Counted from the first letter of the stretch, positions 24,796 to 35,969 are shown. The stretch is DNA of 64,000 nucleotides from Streptomyces cacaoi (GCF_006539165.1 NZ_BJMM01000021.1:62001-126000), one strand, 5' to 3'. Numbers and translations are program-made. The notes: a model not told the origin generated them from the letters alone.

Positions 24796-25704
24796 ATGAG
24801 CTGGTCCGTCGGGGAAGTCGCCGGTTTCGCCCGGGTCACCGTGCGCACCCTGCACCACTACGACGCGATCGGGCTGCTGGTACCCGGCGAGCGCACCCCG
24901 GCAGGACACCGGCGCTACACCGACGCCGACCTGGACCGGCTCCAGCGCGTGCTCTTCTACCGGGAACTGGGCTTCCCGCTGGAGGAGATCGCCGAGCTGC
25001 TCGCCGCACCGGAGCAGGACCCGACCCGGCACCTGCGCCGACAGCACGCGCTGCTGACGGACCGGATCGCCCGGCTCACGGAGATGGCCGCCGCCGTGCA
25101 ACGAGCCCTGGAGGCACAGAAGATGGGCATCAACCTCACGCCCGAGGAGAAGTTCGAGGTCTTCGGCGACTTCGACGTCGACGAGGCCACGGCCGAGGCC
25201 GAGCGCCGCTGGGGCGACTGCGACAACGGCGCCTTCGCCTCGTCCGCGCGCCGCTCCGCCGCCCGCACCAAGGACGACTGGAAGCGGTTCACGGCCGAGA
25301 TGGACGCGCTCCACCGGCGCTTCGCCGCCCTGCTCGACGCCGGCGCCCCCGCCGACGCGCCCGAGGCCCTCCGGCTGGCCGAGGAGCACCGCGCCTTCAT
25401 CACCCGGACCAGCTACGACTGCGACCACGCGATGCACCGCCGCCTCGGCGAGCTGTATGTGACGGACGCCCGCTTCACCGCCACCTACGAGAACATCCGC
25501 CCGGGCCTGGCCCGCTATGTGCACGACGTGCTCGCCGCCAACGCCGAACGGGCCGAAGAGGCGGCACCAGCGGAGCGCGCCGGACGCGCAACCGGTTCCG
25601 CACCCGACTCCGGCCCGGACTCCGGCTCGGACTACGACTCCAACCCCGCCTCCGGCTCGGACTCCGACTCCCTCCCCGGCTCCGGCCCCGCCCCGCAGAG
25701 CTGA
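24796..25704 (+). CDS. tipA: TipA, MerR-family thiopeptide-binding autoregulator
   Basis: 302 residues. The MerR DNA-binding domain (SVGEVAGFARVTVRTLHHYDAIGLLVP, then AGHRRYTDADLDRLQRV) and a coiled coil (about 75-115) precede the TipAS drug-binding domain (MGINLTPEEKFEVFGDFD and the helical remainder to about 252). The methionine in QKMGINLTPEE would be the internal start of the short TipAS form. The C-terminus is extended by about 45 residues of Ser/Asp/Gly/Pro repeats. A near-perfect AAAGGAGG precedes ATG. It traps thiostrepton-like peptides covalently and activates its own promoter. Confidence 0.92.
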   Translation: MSWSVGEVAGFARVTVRTLHHYDAIGLLVPGERTPAGHRRYTDADLDRLQRVLFYRELGFPLEEIAELLAAPEQDPTRHLRRQHALLTDRIARLTEMAAAVQRALEAQKMGINLTPEEKFEVFGDFDVDEATAEAERRWGDCDNGAFASSARRSAARTKDDWKRFTAEMDALHRRFAALLDAGAPADAPEALRLAEEHRAFITRTSYDCDHAMHRRLGELYVTDARFTATYENIRPGLARYVHDVLAANAERAEEAAPAERAGRATGSAPDSGPDSGSDYDSNPASGSDSDSLPGSGPAPQS

Positions 25705-26216
25705 GGCGCCCGCGTCCGTACCGCCCCCGCAGCGCGCGATCCCGCCCCGCGGCCGGGCGGCCGAAGCGGCGGAACGCACCGTCCCCGAGGACGCGTTCCG
25801 CCGCTTCCGTGTGCTCCGGGAGGCGGCCGGACGGCGTATGGCGTACGGGTGCATCTGCCGGACGGGGCGGGCGAGGTGCCCCTCGGCGCTCCGGGGGCCG
25901 TCGTACGACTGGGAAGCCCTGCTCCGAGAACCCGGAACGCCGGGGCAGGGAACCCGGGACGCCGGGGCAGGCCGGCTGAGACGTACCTACGGTCCGCAGC
26001 ACCGGAATCTCCCCCTCCGCTCGTGCCGACGGGAGTGACGCCCTTTAACCTCCGTTGGTACAGAGGGTTTTGGGGAGAGCCTTGCAATCCACTGTGAGGT
26101 AAGACGCTTCCGGAAGATGGAACCGCCCCCGAGGAACGCCACGTGGAGGGTGTGGCACTGCTGGAGGCACAAGGCTTTCCACGCGTACGGCGCACAAGGT
26201 GAGGAGCGGACAGAAA
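25705..26216. other. 512-bp intergenic region upstream of the amino-acid exporter gene
   Basis: I see no gene here. It contains two copies of a 21-base unit beginning GAACCCGG and ending CCGGGGCAG (25928-25948 and 25950-25970), and a less GC-rich part (26035-26125) with the palindrome CTTCCGGAAG that probably carries the promoter of the next gene. The -35/-10 pair could not be assigned. Confidence 0.4.
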
Positions 26217-27863
26217 GTGGTGGGGCAGCCCAAAGGGAACGGCGACGCCGCAGAACAGGGTGAACCGGAGGACGTCAAGCCGCCCTCCGACGAGGCACGC
26301 AGCGCTTTCACCCCGCCGCTCGGCGTCCCCCTCCCTCCCGCACCGGAGGACGAGCACCCCACCTCCGAGTTCGCCGTACCCGAAGGACTGGTGAACCCGA
26401 CGCCCTCGGAACAGGGCAGCGCGTTCACCCCGCCCGAGGGCATCCCCGTCGTCGGCCCGCTCGCCAAGCCCGGCTCCCCCTGGCAGGACCGGATGCGCAG
26501 CCTGGTGCGGATGCCGCTGGCCGAACGGCCCGTCCCCGAGCGGGTGGCCCGCGAGGAGGCCGAGGCGGGGCCGCCCGTGCCGCGCGTCCTCGACCTCACT
26601 CTCCGTATCGGCGAACTGCTGCTCGCCGGCGGGGAGGGCGCCGAGGACGTGGAGGCCGCGATGTTCGGCGTCGCCCACGCCTACGGACTCGACCGCACCG
26701 AGCCGACGGTGACGTTCACCCTGCTCTCCATCACGCACCAGCCCTCGCTGGTCGACGACCCGGTGACGCTCAGCCGCACCGTCCGCCGTCGGGGCACCGA
26801 CTACACCCGGCTCTCCTCGGTGTTCCGGCTCGTCGACGACATCACTCAGGGCGACGTCACCCTGGAGGAGGCGTACCGGCGGCTCGCCGAGATGCGGCGC
26901 AACAGGCACCCCTTCTCCAAGGGCGCCCTGACCATCGCCGCCGGCTCGCTCTCCGGCGCGGCGTCCCTGCTCGTCGGCGGCGACGCGCTCGTCTTCCTCC
27001 TGGCGGCCCTCGGCGCGATGCTCGGCGACCGGCTCGCCTGGCTGTGCGCCGGGCGCGGACTGCCGGAGTTCTACCAGTTCGCCGCCGCCGCCATGCCGCC
27101 CGCCGCGATAGGGGTCGCCTTCGTCCTCATCGACACCTCGCCCGAGGCCCGGGTGAACGCCGCCGCGGTCATCACCGGCGGACTCTTCGCCCTGATCCCC
27201 GGGCGTCCCCTCGTCGCCGCGGTGCAGGACGGCCTCACCGGCTTCTACATCACGGCCGCCGCACGCCTGCTGGAGGTCGTCTACCTCATCGTCGGCATCG
27301 TCTGCGGCGTGCTGCTCGTGCTCTACGTCGGCGACCGGCTCGGCGCCAAGCTCACCCCGGACGTGATCCACCACGGCAACGGCCGGCCCGTCATCCAGCT
27401 GTTCGCCGCCATGCTGCTGGCGCTGTCCTTCTGCGTGCTGCTCCAGCAGGAGCGCAGCACGGTCATCCAGGCCACCCTCAACGGCGGTGTCGCCTGGCTC
27501 ATCTACGGCGCCATGACCACGGCGAACATGCACCAGGTGCCCGCGACGGTCGTGGCCGCCGGACTCGTCGGGCTGTTCGGGCAGCTGATGTCGCGCTACC
27601 AGTTCTCCTCGTCGCTGCCCTACATCACCGCGGCCATCGGCCCGCTGCTCCCCGGTAGCGCGACCTACTTCGGGCTGCTCAACATCGCCCAGGGCCAGGT
27701 CAACGACGGCTTCGAGCGGCTCGCCACGGCGGTCGCGCTCGCCCTGGCCATCGCCATCGGCGTCAACCTCGGCGGCGAACTGGCCCGGCTGTTCATCAAG
27801 TCCCCGGGCCGCGAGACCCCGCTCCCGGGCCGCCGCGGCGTCAAGCGGACCCGCGGCTTCTGA
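26217..27863 (+). CDS. Threonine/serine exporter family protein (ThrE type)
   Basis: 548 residues. An extended, probably disordered N-terminus (1-100) has two related segments, SAFTPPLGVP and SAFTPPEGIP. It is followed by the ThrE cytoplasmic domain (LRIGELLLAGGEGAEDVEAAM) and about ten membrane helices in two units. This is the fused DUF1212-DUF3815 architecture of Corynebacterium ThrE, which exports threonine and serine using the proton gradient. GTG at 26217 is preferred over GTG 26199 because GAGGAG lies about 10 bases upstream. Confidence 0.85.
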   Translation: MVGQPKGNGDAAEQGEPEDVKPPSDEARSAFTPPLGVPLPPAPEDEHPTSEFAVPEGLVNPTPSEQGSAFTPPEGIPVVGPLAKPGSPWQDRMRSLVRMPLAERPVPERVAREEAEAGPPVPRVLDLTLRIGELLLAGGEGAEDVEAAMFGVAHAYGLDRTEPTVTFTLLSITHQPSLVDDPVTLSRTVRRRGTDYTRLSSVFRLVDDITQGDVTLEEAYRRLAEMRRNRHPFSKGALTIAAGSLSGAASLLVGGDALVFLLAALGAMLGDRLAWLCAGRGLPEFYQFAAAAMPPAAIGVAFVLIDTSPEARVNAAAVITGGLFALIPGRPLVAAVQDGLTGFYITAAARLLEVVYLIVGIVCGVLLVLYVGDRLGAKLTPDVIHHGNGRPVIQLFAAMLLALSFCVLLQQERSTVIQATLNGGVAWLIYGAMTTANMHQVPATVVAAGLVGLFGQLMSRYQFSSSLPYITAAIGPLLPGSATYFGLLNIAQGQVNDGFERLATAVALALAIAIGVNLGGELARLFIKSPGRETPLPGRRGVKRTRGF

Positions 27864-27932
27864 CGGACCTTCTGACAGGCGGCGACTTCTGACGGGGCCG
27901 GGCCGGGTCGGCCCCGCGGCGCCGGATACGGC

Positions 27933-27965
27933 CGTGCCCCGGCCGCGGGAGCGGACCGGGGCACG
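27933..27965. terminator. Bidirectional hairpin terminator
   Basis: CGTGCCCCGG (27933-27942) and CCGGGGCACG (27956-27965) form a perfect 10-bp stem between the convergent exporter and ppa genes. Confidence 0.75.
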
Positions 27966-28012
27966 AGGCGCGGGCGGTGCCGGGGCACGGCCCCGGGGAG
28001 ACGGCGCGAGGG

Positions 28013-28504
28013 TCAGTGACCGCCCTCGGCCTCCAGCCGCTTGATGGAGGCCTCGACCTCGGCCTCGGCCTCGGCGCGGCCGACCCAGTCGGCTCCTTCG
28101 ACGGACTTGCCGGGCTCCAGGTCCTTGTAGACCTCGAAGAAGTGCTGGATCTCCAGCCGGTCGAACTCGCTGACGTGGTGGATGTCGCGCAGGTGCTCCA
28201 TGCGCGGGTCCGAGGAGGGCACGCACAGCAGCTTGTCGTCCCCGCCGGCCTCGTCCGTCATCCGGAACATGCCGATCGCGCGGCACTTGATGATGCACCC
28301 GGGGAAGGTGGGCTCCTCCAGCAGCACGAGCGCGTCCAGCGGGTCGCCGTCCTCGCCCAGGGTGCCGTCGACGAAGCCGTAGTCCGCCGGGTACACGGTC
28401 GACGTGAACAGGTGGCGGTCGAGCCGGATACGGCCGGTCTTGTGGTCCACCTCGTACTTGTTACGAGAGCCCTTCGGGATCTCGATGGTGACGTCGAACT
28501 CCAA
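28013..28504 (-). CDS. ppa: Inorganic diphosphatase
   Basis: 163 residues of the soluble family-I pyrophosphatase, which hydrolyses PPi to two phosphates and pulls biosynthetic reactions forward. Metal-binding motifs are present: [19 protein letters not shown] and the signature [11 protein letters not shown]. The start is a TTG at 28504 with GGAGGAG 6 bases upstream; the frame would allow an ATG 8 codons earlier, but homologues begin [12 protein letters not shown]. It is divergent from dacB, with a short AT-richer promoter region between. Confidence 0.93.
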   Translation of the reverse strand: MEFDVTIEIPKGSRNKYEVDHKTGRIRLDRHLFTSTVYPADYGFVDGTLGEDGDPLDALVLLEEPTFPGCIIKCRAIGMFRMTDEAGGDDKLLCVPSSDPRMEHLRDIHHVSEFDRLEIQHFFEVYKDLEPGKSVEGADWVGRAEAEAEVEASIKRLEAEGGH

Positions 28505-28632
28505 GGGAGGCTCCTCCGTATAGATCATCAATAGATCAGCACTCGTATGCCTGGGGGCCGTCCCCCAGAAGAACGCCAGTCTGGTGATTAAGTGTCCCCC
28601 ACGCACATGTGTGCTCGCGAAAGGGGCTGGTC

Positions 28633-30273
28633 GTGGTGGTGGACACCGCATCAAAGGTGCGTGACACCGCGAACCGGGCATATCGCGCGGCAGTGCGTGC
28701 GCTACGGACGGTGAACCACCGGGCCCGGCAACGCTGGCGGGCCACGACACCGCACGAGCGGCAGACGGTCCGGCTGACGGCGGTCGCCGCCGCGCTCGGA
28801 CTGGTGATCTCGGCGGTGACCGTGGGCGCAGCGGGCCCGTGGGACTCGGGTCAGCGTACGGCCGAACGGGCGCGGGCCGCCGGTGCGGACGGCCGGAGTG
28901 GCACGGACCACACCGGGGAGCCGGGCGGGCCGACGGCCGCCCCGGTCCTGGCCGCGACGGGCCCCCTGCCCGGGAACCGGAAGGCGGACGGCGCCGGCGG
29001 CGGGAGCGGCGGGGGAAGCCGACAGGACGGTGACGGTGACGGTGACGGTGACGACGCCGCCGCCGGCACCGGCGGCGGCCCGGCCGGACAGGTGCCGCCG
29101 CCCACCGCCTCCGCGCTGGCCGACACCCTGGAGCCGCTGCTGGGCGAGCCCTCGCTCGGCGCGGTGCGCAGCGCCTCCGTCGTGGACGCGGCGTCCGGCA
29201 GACAGCTGTACACCGAGCGGTCCGGCGCACCGGCGACCCCGGCGTCCACCGTCAAACTGGCCACGGCCGTCGCCGCGCTCACCGCACGGGGAGCCGACCA
29301 CCGCATCACGACCCGCGTGGTCGGCGAGGGCTCCCGGGTGACCCTGGTCGGCGGCGGCGATCCGACGCTGACGCCCGAGGCGCTCGGCGACCTGGCGAAG
29401 AAGACCGCGGGCGCCCTGCGGAAGGCCGGCACCCGTACCGTCCGGCTCGGCTACGACACCAGCCGCTACCGCGGTACCGACCAGCACCCGATAGGTCCGA
29501 ACGAGAACCTCGCCCCGGTCACGGCCCTGATGGTGGACGAGGGCCGGCTGGACTCCAGCGACCACGGGCCCGCACCGCGCACCGACGACCCGGCCGGCCA
29601 GGCGGCGGAGGAGTTCGGCAAGCGCCTGGAGGCCGAGGGCGTCGAGCTGGCGGGCCCGGCCAAGGCGCACACGGCGGCCGGGGGAGCGAAGCGGTTGGCG
29701 GCGCACCGTTCGGCCCCGCTGGGCGCCCTCGTCGAACGGATGCTGACGCACAGCGACAACGACATCGCCGAGGCCCTCGCCCGGCAGACCGCGCTGGCCA
29801 CCGGCGAGGAGGCCAGCTTCGAGGGCGCGGGCCGGGCCGTGGAGCGCACGCTCCGGCGGCTGGACGTCCCGCTGAAGGGCGCGGTCTTCGCGGACGGCAG
29901 CGGCCTGGACCGCACCGACAAGGTCACACCCGCGCTGCTCACCCGGCTGCTGGTCCGGGCGGCCGACCCGGACCGGCCCGAGCTGCGCGGCATCCTCACC
30001 GGGCTCCCGGTGGCCGGCTTCACCGGCACCCTGGGCAGCCGGTACGGCGGCGAGCGGGGCGAGCCCGGCGCGGGCCTCGTCCGGGCGAAGACCGGCACGC
30101 TCACCGGCGTCAACACCCTCGCCGGCACGGTCGTCGACGCCGACGGCCGGATGCTCGCCTTCGCCTTCATGACCTCCGGCGCGAAGGACCCGGGCGCCGC
30201 CGAGGCCGGGCTGGACAGGCTCGCCTCCACCCTCGCCAACTGCGGCTGCCGCGACTCCCCGTCCACCGGCTGA
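28633..30273 (+). CDS. dacB: D-alanyl-D-alanine carboxypeptidase / endopeptidase (S13, PBP4 type)
   Basis: 546 residues. A cytoplasmic basic head, a membrane anchor near residues 50-70 and a Gly/Asp linker (including a GDGDGDGD run at 29028-29052) precede the catalytic domain with ASTVK (SxxK), SDNDIAE (SxN) and KTGTLTG. It removes terminal D-Ala or cleaves cross-links in peptidoglycan. GTG 28633 is chosen because GAAAGGGG lies 6 bases upstream; further GTGs follow at 28636 and 28639. It heads a conserved run with the metalloprotease, tilS, hpt and ftsH. Confidence 0.9.
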   Translation: MVVDTASKVRDTANRAYRAAVRALRTVNHRARQRWRATTPHERQTVRLTAVAAALGLVISAVTVGAAGPWDSGQRTAERARAAGADGRSGTDHTGEPGGPTAAPVLAATGPLPGNRKADGAGGGSGGGSRQDGDGDGDGDDAAAGTGGGPAGQVPPPTASALADTLEPLLGEPSLGAVRSASVVDAASGRQLYTERSGAPATPASTVKLATAVAALTARGADHRITTRVVGEGSRVTLVGGGDPTLTPEALGDLAKKTAGALRKAGTRTVRLGYDTSRYRGTDQHPIGPNENLAPVTALMVDEGRLDSSDHGPAPRTDDPAGQAAEEFGKRLEAEGVELAGPAKAHTAAGGAKRLAAHRSAPLGALVERMLTHSDNDIAEALARQTALATGEEASFEGAGRAVERTLRRLDVPLKGAVFADGSGLDRTDKVTPALLTRLLVRAADPDRPELRGILTGLPVAGFTGTLGSRYGGERGEPGAGLVRAKTGTLTGVNTLAGTVVDADGRMLAFAFMTSGAKDPGAAEAGLDRLASTLANCGCRDSPSTG

Positions 30274-30347
30274 GCCCGCGTCCCCTACGGGACGAGTGGT
30301 CCCCCGGTCGGCTCCCGTGCGCGGCCCATGGCACGTACCGTGAAGGA

Positions 30348-31502
30348 ATGACGAGCCTCGGTGGTGTGGAGATGGTCGACTGGAAGCTCGCGGTCCAGAC
30401 CGCGACCCGGCTCGTACGGCCGGGGCCCGATGTCAGCAGGGACGAGGCACGCGAGATCGTCGCCGAGCTGCGCCGGCACGCGAAGGCGTCCGAGGAGCAT
30501 GTGCGGGCGTTCACACGCCTGGCGCAGGACGGCGCGGGCGCGGCGGACACCCCCGTCCTCGTGGTGGACAGGCCGGGCTGGGTGCGTGCCAACGTGGCCG
30601 GCTTCCGCGAGCTGCTCCAGCCGCTGCTGGGCAAGATGGAGGCGCGCCGCGCGGGCATGCCGGGCGGGGCCGTGCTCGGCGCGGTCGGCGGCAAGGTCAC
30701 CGGCGTGGAGGTCGGCATGCTGCTGTCCTTCCTCGCCTCGCGCGTCCTCGGCCAGTACGAGACGTTCGCGCCGGCGACCCGCGATCTGCCCGGCTCCCCG
30801 GACGGCGGCCGGCTGCTGCTGGTCGCGCCGAACATCGTGCACGTCGAGCGTGAACTCGGCGTCGAACCGCACGACTTCAGGCTCTGGGTGTGCCTGCACG
30901 AGGAGACGCACCGCACCCAGTTCACCGCCGTCCCCTGGCTCCGCGACCACCTCCGGATGGAGATCCAGTCCTTCCTGGAGGAGACGGACATCGACCCCTC
31001 CACCCTGCTGGAGCGGCTGCGCCAGGCGGTGCAGACGCTGGGCGGCAACCGCCAGGGCGAGCCGGCCGAGCACGCCGGGGAGGACGGCGGCGGCGCGGCC
31101 GGTGAGCACGGCGGCATCGTGGAGCTGGTCCAGACCCCGGCGCAGCGGGAGATCCTCGGCCGGCTCACCGCGGTGATGTCGCTGCTGGAGGGGCACGCGG
31201 ACTACGTCATGGACGGGGTCGGCCCGCAGGTGGTGCCGTCCGTCTCGGAGATCCGCGAGAAGTTCCAGAAGCGCCGCGCGACCGGCGCCGGCCGGCTCGA
31301 CCAGGCGCTGCGCAAGCTGCTCGGCCTGGACGCCAAGCTGCGCCAGTACCGGGACGGCGAACGCTTCGTGCGCGCGGTCGTCGACGAGGTCGGGATGGAC
31401 GGATTCAACCGTGTGTGGACGTCCCCGAACACGTTGCCGACCAGGGCGGAGATCACCAAACCCGCCGAGTGGATCGCGAGGGTGCACCGGAAGGCGGACT
31501 GA
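30348..31502 (+). CDS. Zinc-dependent metalloprotease (DUF2342, F420-biosynthesis-associated type)
   Basis: 384 residues. The zincin motif is HEETH in FRLWVCLHEETHRTQFTAVPW (about residue 184), with MSLLEGHADYVMDGVG downstream as a probable third-ligand region. This is the actinobacterial family annotated as zinc-dependent metalloprotease or coenzyme F420 biosynthesis-associated protein; its physiological substrate is unknown. The ATG at 30348 follows TACCGT by 6 bases, so the mRNA is probably leaderless. It lies between dacB and tilS. Confidence 0.85.
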   Translation: MTSLGGVEMVDWKLAVQTATRLVRPGPDVSRDEAREIVAELRRHAKASEEHVRAFTRLAQDGAGAADTPVLVVDRPGWVRANVAGFRELLQPLLGKMEARRAGMPGGAVLGAVGGKVTGVEVGMLLSFLASRVLGQYETFAPATRDLPGSPDGGRLLLVAPNIVHVERELGVEPHDFRLWVCLHEETHRTQFTAVPWLRDHLRMEIQSFLEETDIDPSTLLERLRQAVQTLGGNRQGEPAEHAGEDGGGAAGEHGGIVELVQTPAQREILGRLTAVMSLLEGHADYVMDGVGPQVVPSVSEIREKFQKRRATGAGRLDQALRKLLGLDAKLRQYRDGERFVRAVVDEVGMDGFNRVWTSPNTLPTRAEITKPAEWIARVHRKAD

Positions 31503-31770
31503 GGCGCGAGCAGGCGGCAGAACGTCGTGGGAGAGCCGCGGCAATCACCCTTCCGAGGGACCGTGAGGCCGGGGTACGCGTGCGATGCTCGGGAAACACA
31601 GTCCGTCTCTGTCACCATCGACACACGCAGCGTGATCGACGACGGGCTCCCCAACTCCCAGTAGAACGCCGCTGATCGCGCACATTCCCGCACAGTGCGC
31701 GATTCCCCCCGCATCCCCCGCGAATCCCCCCGGGATTGGCGCAGATCCCTGACGAGGAAGTGAATCGGAC

Positions 31771-33000
31771 ATGGGTCCCCACCCCGCGGTCGCCGCGATA
31801 CGCCTGGCGGTCCGCCGCACGCTCCACGAGGTGCGCGACGCGCACCCGACGGCCCCCGCCGCCCCCGGCACCCGCAGCCCCCGTCCCCCCGCAGCCCCCG
31901 CGATCCCCCCGTCTCCGCTCCCCGCGTCCGCCCCGACGGGCCCCGCGCAGCAGGCCCCGCTCCCGGCCGCAGCGCCGCTCGTTCTCGTCGCCTGTTCCGG
32001 CGGCGCCGACTCCATGGCACTCGCCTCGGCCCTCGCCTTCGAGGCGCCCCGGCTCGGCCTCCGCGCCGGCGGTGTGACCGTCGACCACGGTCTCCAGCCC
32101 GGCTCGGCCGAGCGCGCCCGCGACGTCGTCGAGCGGCTCACCGCACTCGGACTCGCCCCCGTCGAGTCCGTCTCCGTGCAGGTGCCCCGCACCCGCACCG
32201 GCCCCGAGGCCGCCGCCAGGGACGCCCGGTACCGCGCGCTGGACGAGGTGGCTGAGCGGCACGGCGCGGCCGCCGTCCTCCTCGGCCACACCCGTGACGA
32301 CCAGGCCGAGACGGTGCTGCTCGGCCTCGCCCGCGGCTCGGGGACGCGCTCCCTGTCCGGCATGGCCGCCGTCTCCGGGCCGGGCGGCCGCTACCGGCGC
32401 CCGTTCCTGGCCGTCGACCGGCAGAGCACCCGCAAGGCGTGCATGGTCCAGTCGCTGCCCGTCTGGGACGACCCGCACAACGCCGACCCCGCCTACACCC
32501 GCTCCCGCGTCCGCCACGAGGCGCTGCCCGCGCTGGAGAAGGCGCTCGGCAAGGGCGTCGTCGAGGCGCTCGCCCGCACCGCACAGCTCTCCCGCGACGA
32601 CGCCGACGCGCTCGACGCGTGGACGGACGACGTGGAACGCACCGTCCTGGAAGGGGCCGAGGGCCTCCGGGGCGCCGAGCCCGCCGAGGGCGTCCGTGGT
32701 GCCGCAGGCGCCGGACGTCCCGGAGTCGCCGGTGCCGCGGGCGCCTGTGCTTCCGGCCGCTGCCGGGTGCTCGACGCGGCACGGCTGACGCAGCTTCCGC
32801 CGGCGGTGCGGCGCCGGGTGCTGCGCCGGGCGGCGATCGAGGCCGGGGCGCCGGCCGGTTCGCTGAGCGCACGGCACATCGAGGAGGTGGACCGGCTGCT
32901 GACCGCCTGGCGCGGTCAGCGGCCCATCAACCTCCCCGGGCGTGTGGAAGCCGCACGGCAGGGTGGCAGACTGGTCATCCGGCATGGCTCACCGAACTGA
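31771..33000 (+). CDS. tilS: tRNA(Ile)-lysidine synthase
   Basis: 409 residues. The PP-loop SGGADS (76-81) and [22 protein letters not shown] and RRPFLAV motifs identify TilS, which converts C34 of tRNA-Ile(CAU) to lysidine and so changes its reading from AUG to AUA. Residues 26-70 are an unusual Pro/Ala-rich stretch before the PP-loop, and a second Ala/Gly repeat (about 300-330) interrupts the C-terminal domain. GAGGAAG precedes the ATG. Essential gene; hpt follows. Confidence 0.92.
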   Translation: MGPHPAVAAIRLAVRRTLHEVRDAHPTAPAAPGTRSPRPPAAPAIPPSPLPASAPTGPAQQAPLPAAAPLVLVACSGGADSMALASALAFEAPRLGLRAGGVTVDHGLQPGSAERARDVVERLTALGLAPVESVSVQVPRTRTGPEAAARDARYRALDEVAERHGAAAVLLGHTRDDQAETVLLGLARGSGTRSLSGMAAVSGPGGRYRRPFLAVDRQSTRKACMVQSLPVWDDPHNADPAYTRSRVRHEALPALEKALGKGVVEALARTAQLSRDDADALDAWTDDVERTVLEGAEGLRGAEPAEGVRGAAGAGRPGVAGAAGACASGRCRVLDAARLTQLPPAVRRRVLRRAAIEAGAPAGSLSARHIEEVDRLLTAWRGQRPINLPGRVEAARQGGRLVIRHGSPN

Positions 33001-33146
33001 CCGGCCCGTCCACCGCTGACCGGCCCGGCTGCTCGGCGGGGCCGCAATCCCGGCGGAGAGCGGCGGGCGCCACGGACGCCGGTGACACCGGATCCGGCGG
33101 CGGTCCGCGGCGGGCCGCCGGGCCGCGACGAGCGAGAGCGACACGG

Positions 33147-33701
33147 GTGGACGAGAAAGACATGGGCACCGAGCTCGAATCGGTGCTGGTCAGCAAGGAA
33201 CAGATCGACGCGAAGCTGGCCGAGATGGCGGCTGCCGTGGACGCGGAGTACGCGGGCAAGGACCTGCTGCTGGTGGGGGTCCTCAAGGGGGCCGTCATGG
33301 TGATGGCGGACCTCGCGAGGGCCCTGTCGAACCCCGTGACCATGGACTGGATGGCGGTGTCCTCGTACGGCGCCGGCACCCAGTCCTCCGGTGTGGTCCG
33401 CATCCTCAAGGACCTGGACACCGACATCCAGGACAAGCACGTGCTGATCGTCGAGGACATCATCGACTCCGGCCTGACGCTGTCCTGGCTGCTGTCGAAC
33501 CTCGGCTCCCGGGGGCCGGCCTCGCTCAACGTGTGCACGCTGCTGCGCAAGCCGGACGCCGCGAAGGTCGACATCGACGTGAAGTGGGTGGGCTTCGACA
33601 TCCCCAACGAGTTCGTCGTCGGCTACGGGCTCGACTACGCCGAGAAGTACCGCAACCTCCCGTTCGTCGGTACGCTCGCGCCCCACGTCTACGGCGGCTG
33701 A
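33147..33701 (+). CDS. hpt: Hypoxanthine phosphoribosyltransferase
   Basis: 184 residues. The PRPP-binding loop [18 protein letters not shown] and the flexible-loop [11 protein letters not shown] are clear. It salvages hypoxanthine (and probably guanine) to IMP/GMP. The GTG at 33147 gives [13 protein letters not shown]; the alternative ATG at 33162 removes five residues and has a poorer ribosome site. Gene order tilS-hpt-ftsH is conserved in many Gram-positive bacteria. Confidence 0.93.
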   Translation: MDEKDMGTELESVLVSKEQIDAKLAEMAAAVDAEYAGKDLLLVGVLKGAVMVMADLARALSNPVTMDWMAVSSYGAGTQSSGVVRILKDLDTDIQDKHVLIVEDIIDSGLTLSWLLSNLGSRGPASLNVCTLLRKPDAAKVDIDVKWVGFDIPNEFVVGYGLDYAEKYRNLPFVGTLAPHVYGG

Positions 33702-33882
33702 GCCGCCCCGGGCCGGGCGTCCGGAGCGGGAACACAGGGGCGGGTCCCCACGTTGAGGCTTCGGAGGGCGGTCCGGTTGACCGTCCTCGGCGGCGCCGGG
33801 TGACAATGCTGGGGTACCGTCCGAAGGTCAGGCTTTTCAACTCACTGTGGCAGGAGGGACGGGGCGCACACGCTCCGTATGG

Positions 33883-35904
33883 ATGGACGTGAAGCGATAC
33901 TTCCGCGGGCCGGTCATGTGGATCGTGCTGGCCGTCCTTGCCGTGGTCGTGTTGATGCAGGTCGTCGGCTCGTCCGGCGGCTTCAAGACGGTGGACACCG
34001 GCCAGGTCGTACAGGCGATCAACGATGACAAGGTGAAGTCCGCCGAGCTCACCACCGGCGACGAGCAGATCGTCAAGCTGGAGCTCAAGGACGGCGCCAA
34101 GGTCGAGGGCAGCGACAAGATCAAGGCGAGCTACATCGACGACCAGGGCGTCGACGTCGCCAAGACACTTCAGCAGAAGTACGACCAGAAGGAGATCCCG
34201 AAGGGATACACGGTCGCGCCGCAGAAGCAGAACCCGTTCGTCGGGATGCTGCTCTCGCTGCTTCCGTTCGTCCTGATCATCGTCGTCTTCCTGTTCCTGA
34301 TGAATCAGATGCAGGGCGGCGGCTCCCGGGTGATGAACTTCGGCAAGTCGAAGGCCAAGCTCATCACCAAGGACACCCCGAAGACGACGTTCTCCGACGT
34401 CGCCGGTTCGGACGAGGCCGTCGAGGAGCTCCAGGAGATCAAGGAGTTCCTCCAGGAGCCCGCGAAGTTCCAGGCCGTCGGGGCGAAGATCCCCAAGGGT
34501 GTGCTGCTCTACGGCCCGCCCGGTACCGGTAAGACGCTGCTGGCCCGCGCGGTCGCCGGCGAGGCCGGTGTCCCGTTCTACTCGATCTCCGGCTCCGACT
34601 TCGTCGAGATGTTCGTCGGTGTGGGCGCCTCCCGCGTCCGCGACCTCTTCGAGCAGGCCAAGGCGAACGCCCCCGCGATCGTCTTCGTCGACGAGATCGA
34701 CGCCGTCGGCCGCCACCGCGGCGCCGGCATGGGCGGCGGTCACGACGAGCGCGAGCAGACGCTCAACCAGCTGCTGGTCGAGATGGACGGCTTCGACGTC
34801 AAGGGCGGCGTCATCCTGATCGCCGCGACGAACCGGCCGGACATCCTGGACCCGGCGCTGCTGCGCCCGGGCCGCTTCGACCGCCAGGTCGCCGTGGACC
34901 GCCCGGACATGCAGGGCCGGCTGGAGATCCTCCAGGTGCACCAGAAGGGCAAGCCGATGGCCACCGATGTGGACCTCGGCGCCGTCGCCCGGCGCACCCC
35001 CGGCTTCACCGGTGCCGACCTGAGCAACGTCCTCAACGAGGCCGCGCTGCTCACCGCGCGCAGCGATCAGAAGCTGATCGACAACAAGTACCTGGACGAG
35101 GCGATCGACCGCGTCGTGGCCGGGCCGCAGAAGCGCACCCGGATCATGAGCGACAAGGAGAAGAAGATCACCGCGTACCACGAGGGCGGGCACGCCCTGG
35201 TCGCGGCGGCCTCACCGAACTCCGATCCCGTCCACAAGATCACGATCCTCTCCAGAGGCCGTGCGCTGGGCTACACGATGGTGCTGCCCGACGAGGACAA
35301 GTACTCCACGACGCGCAACGAGATGCTCGACCAGCTCGCCTACATGATGGGCGGGCGGGCCGCCGAGGAACTGGTCTTCCACGACCCGACCACCGGCGCG
35401 GCCAACGACATCGAGAAGGCCACGGCCACGGCCCGTGCGATGGTCACGCAGTACGGCATGACCGAGCGGCTGGGCGCGATCAAGTTCGGCTCCGACCAGT
35501 CCGAGCCCTTCCTGGGCAAGGAGATGTCCCACCAGCGCGACTACTCCGAGGAGGTCGCCGGGCTGGTGGACGAGGAGGTCAAGAAGCTGATCGAGACGGC
35601 GCACAACGAAGCCTGGGAAATCCTGGTGGAGAACCGCGACGTCCTCGACAACCTCGTCCTCGCGCTGCTGGAGAAGGAGACGCTGAACAAGGAGGAGATC
35701 GCCGAGATCTTCTCGCCGGTGGTCAAGCGCCCCACCCGTCCGGCGTGGACGGGCTCCTCCCGGCGTACGCCCTCGACGCGGCCTCCGGTCTCGGCTCCGC
35801 CCGCGGCGCTGACCAACGGCTCCACGTCGCTGGACAAGGGCAAGGAGATCGGCCCGCGCGACTCGGACGCGATCGTCGAGCCCGTGGACCCGGACAACGG
35901 ATAG
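33883..35904 (+). CDS. ftsH: ATP-dependent zinc metalloprotease FtsH
   Basis: 673 residues, a membrane-anchored AAA+ protease that degrades misfolded membrane proteins and some regulators. There are two N-terminal helices (about 9-28 and 117-138), Walker A GPPGTGKT (about 211), Walker [10 protein letters not shown], the SRH region [20 protein letters not shown] and the zinc site HEGGH (about 433). Homologues begin [10 protein letters not shown], which selects ATG 33883. However, a strong AGGAGGG lies 25 bases upstream rather than 5-10, and an in-frame GTG at 33847 precedes it. A long hairpin terminator follows. Confidence 0.93.
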   Translation: MDVKRYFRGPVMWIVLAVLAVVVLMQVVGSSGGFKTVDTGQVVQAINDDKVKSAELTTGDEQIVKLELKDGAKVEGSDKIKASYIDDQGVDVAKTLQQKYDQKEIPKGYTVAPQKQNPFVGMLLSLLPFVLIIVVFLFLMNQMQGGGSRVMNFGKSKAKLITKDTPKTTFSDVAGSDEAVEELQEIKEFLQEPAKFQAVGAKIPKGVLLYGPPGTGKTLLARAVAGEAGVPFYSISGSDFVEMFVGVGASRVRDLFEQAKANAPAIVFVDEIDAVGRHRGAGMGGGHDEREQTLNQLLVEMDGFDVKGGVILIAATNRPDILDPALLRPGRFDRQVAVDRPDMQGRLEILQVHQKGKPMATDVDLGAVARRTPGFTGADLSNVLNEAALLTARSDQKLIDNKYLDEAIDRVVAGPQKRTRIMSDKEKKITAYHEGGHALVAAASPNSDPVHKITILSRGRALGYTMVLPDEDKYSTTRNEMLDQLAYMMGGRAAEELVFHDPTTGAANDIEKATATARAMVTQYGMTERLGAIKFGSDQSEPFLGKEMSHQRDYSEEVAGLVDEEVKKLIETAHNEAWEILVENRDVLDNLVLALLEKETLNKEEIAEIFSPVVKRPTRPAWTGSSRRTPSTRPPVSAPPAALTNGSTSLDKGKEIGPRDSDAIVEPVDPDNG

Positions 35905-35928
35905 GCCCCACAAGGCCCCCGGAATGTC

Positions 35929-35969
35929 AGCCGCGCCCCTCGTGTTCTCATCCACGGAGGGGCGCGGCT
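35929..35969 (+). terminator. Hairpin terminator after ftsH
   Basis: AGCCGCGCCCCTC (35929-35941) pairs perfectly with GAGGGGCGCGGCT (35957-35969) and is followed by CTTTGC. It lies between ftsH and folE and would partly separate the two transcripts. Confidence 0.8.

Noticed and set aside
25632-28298. An 888-codon minus-strand frame opposite the amino-acid exporter and into ppa
   Set aside because: Shadow frame; the opposite strand has membrane helices and ThrE motifs.
33847-33882. GTG 33847 as the ftsH start
   Set aside because: Homologues as I recall begin at [10 protein letters not shown] (33883); the extra 12 residues look unlike FtsH. Kept as an alternative because the best ribosome-like sequence lies between the two starts.
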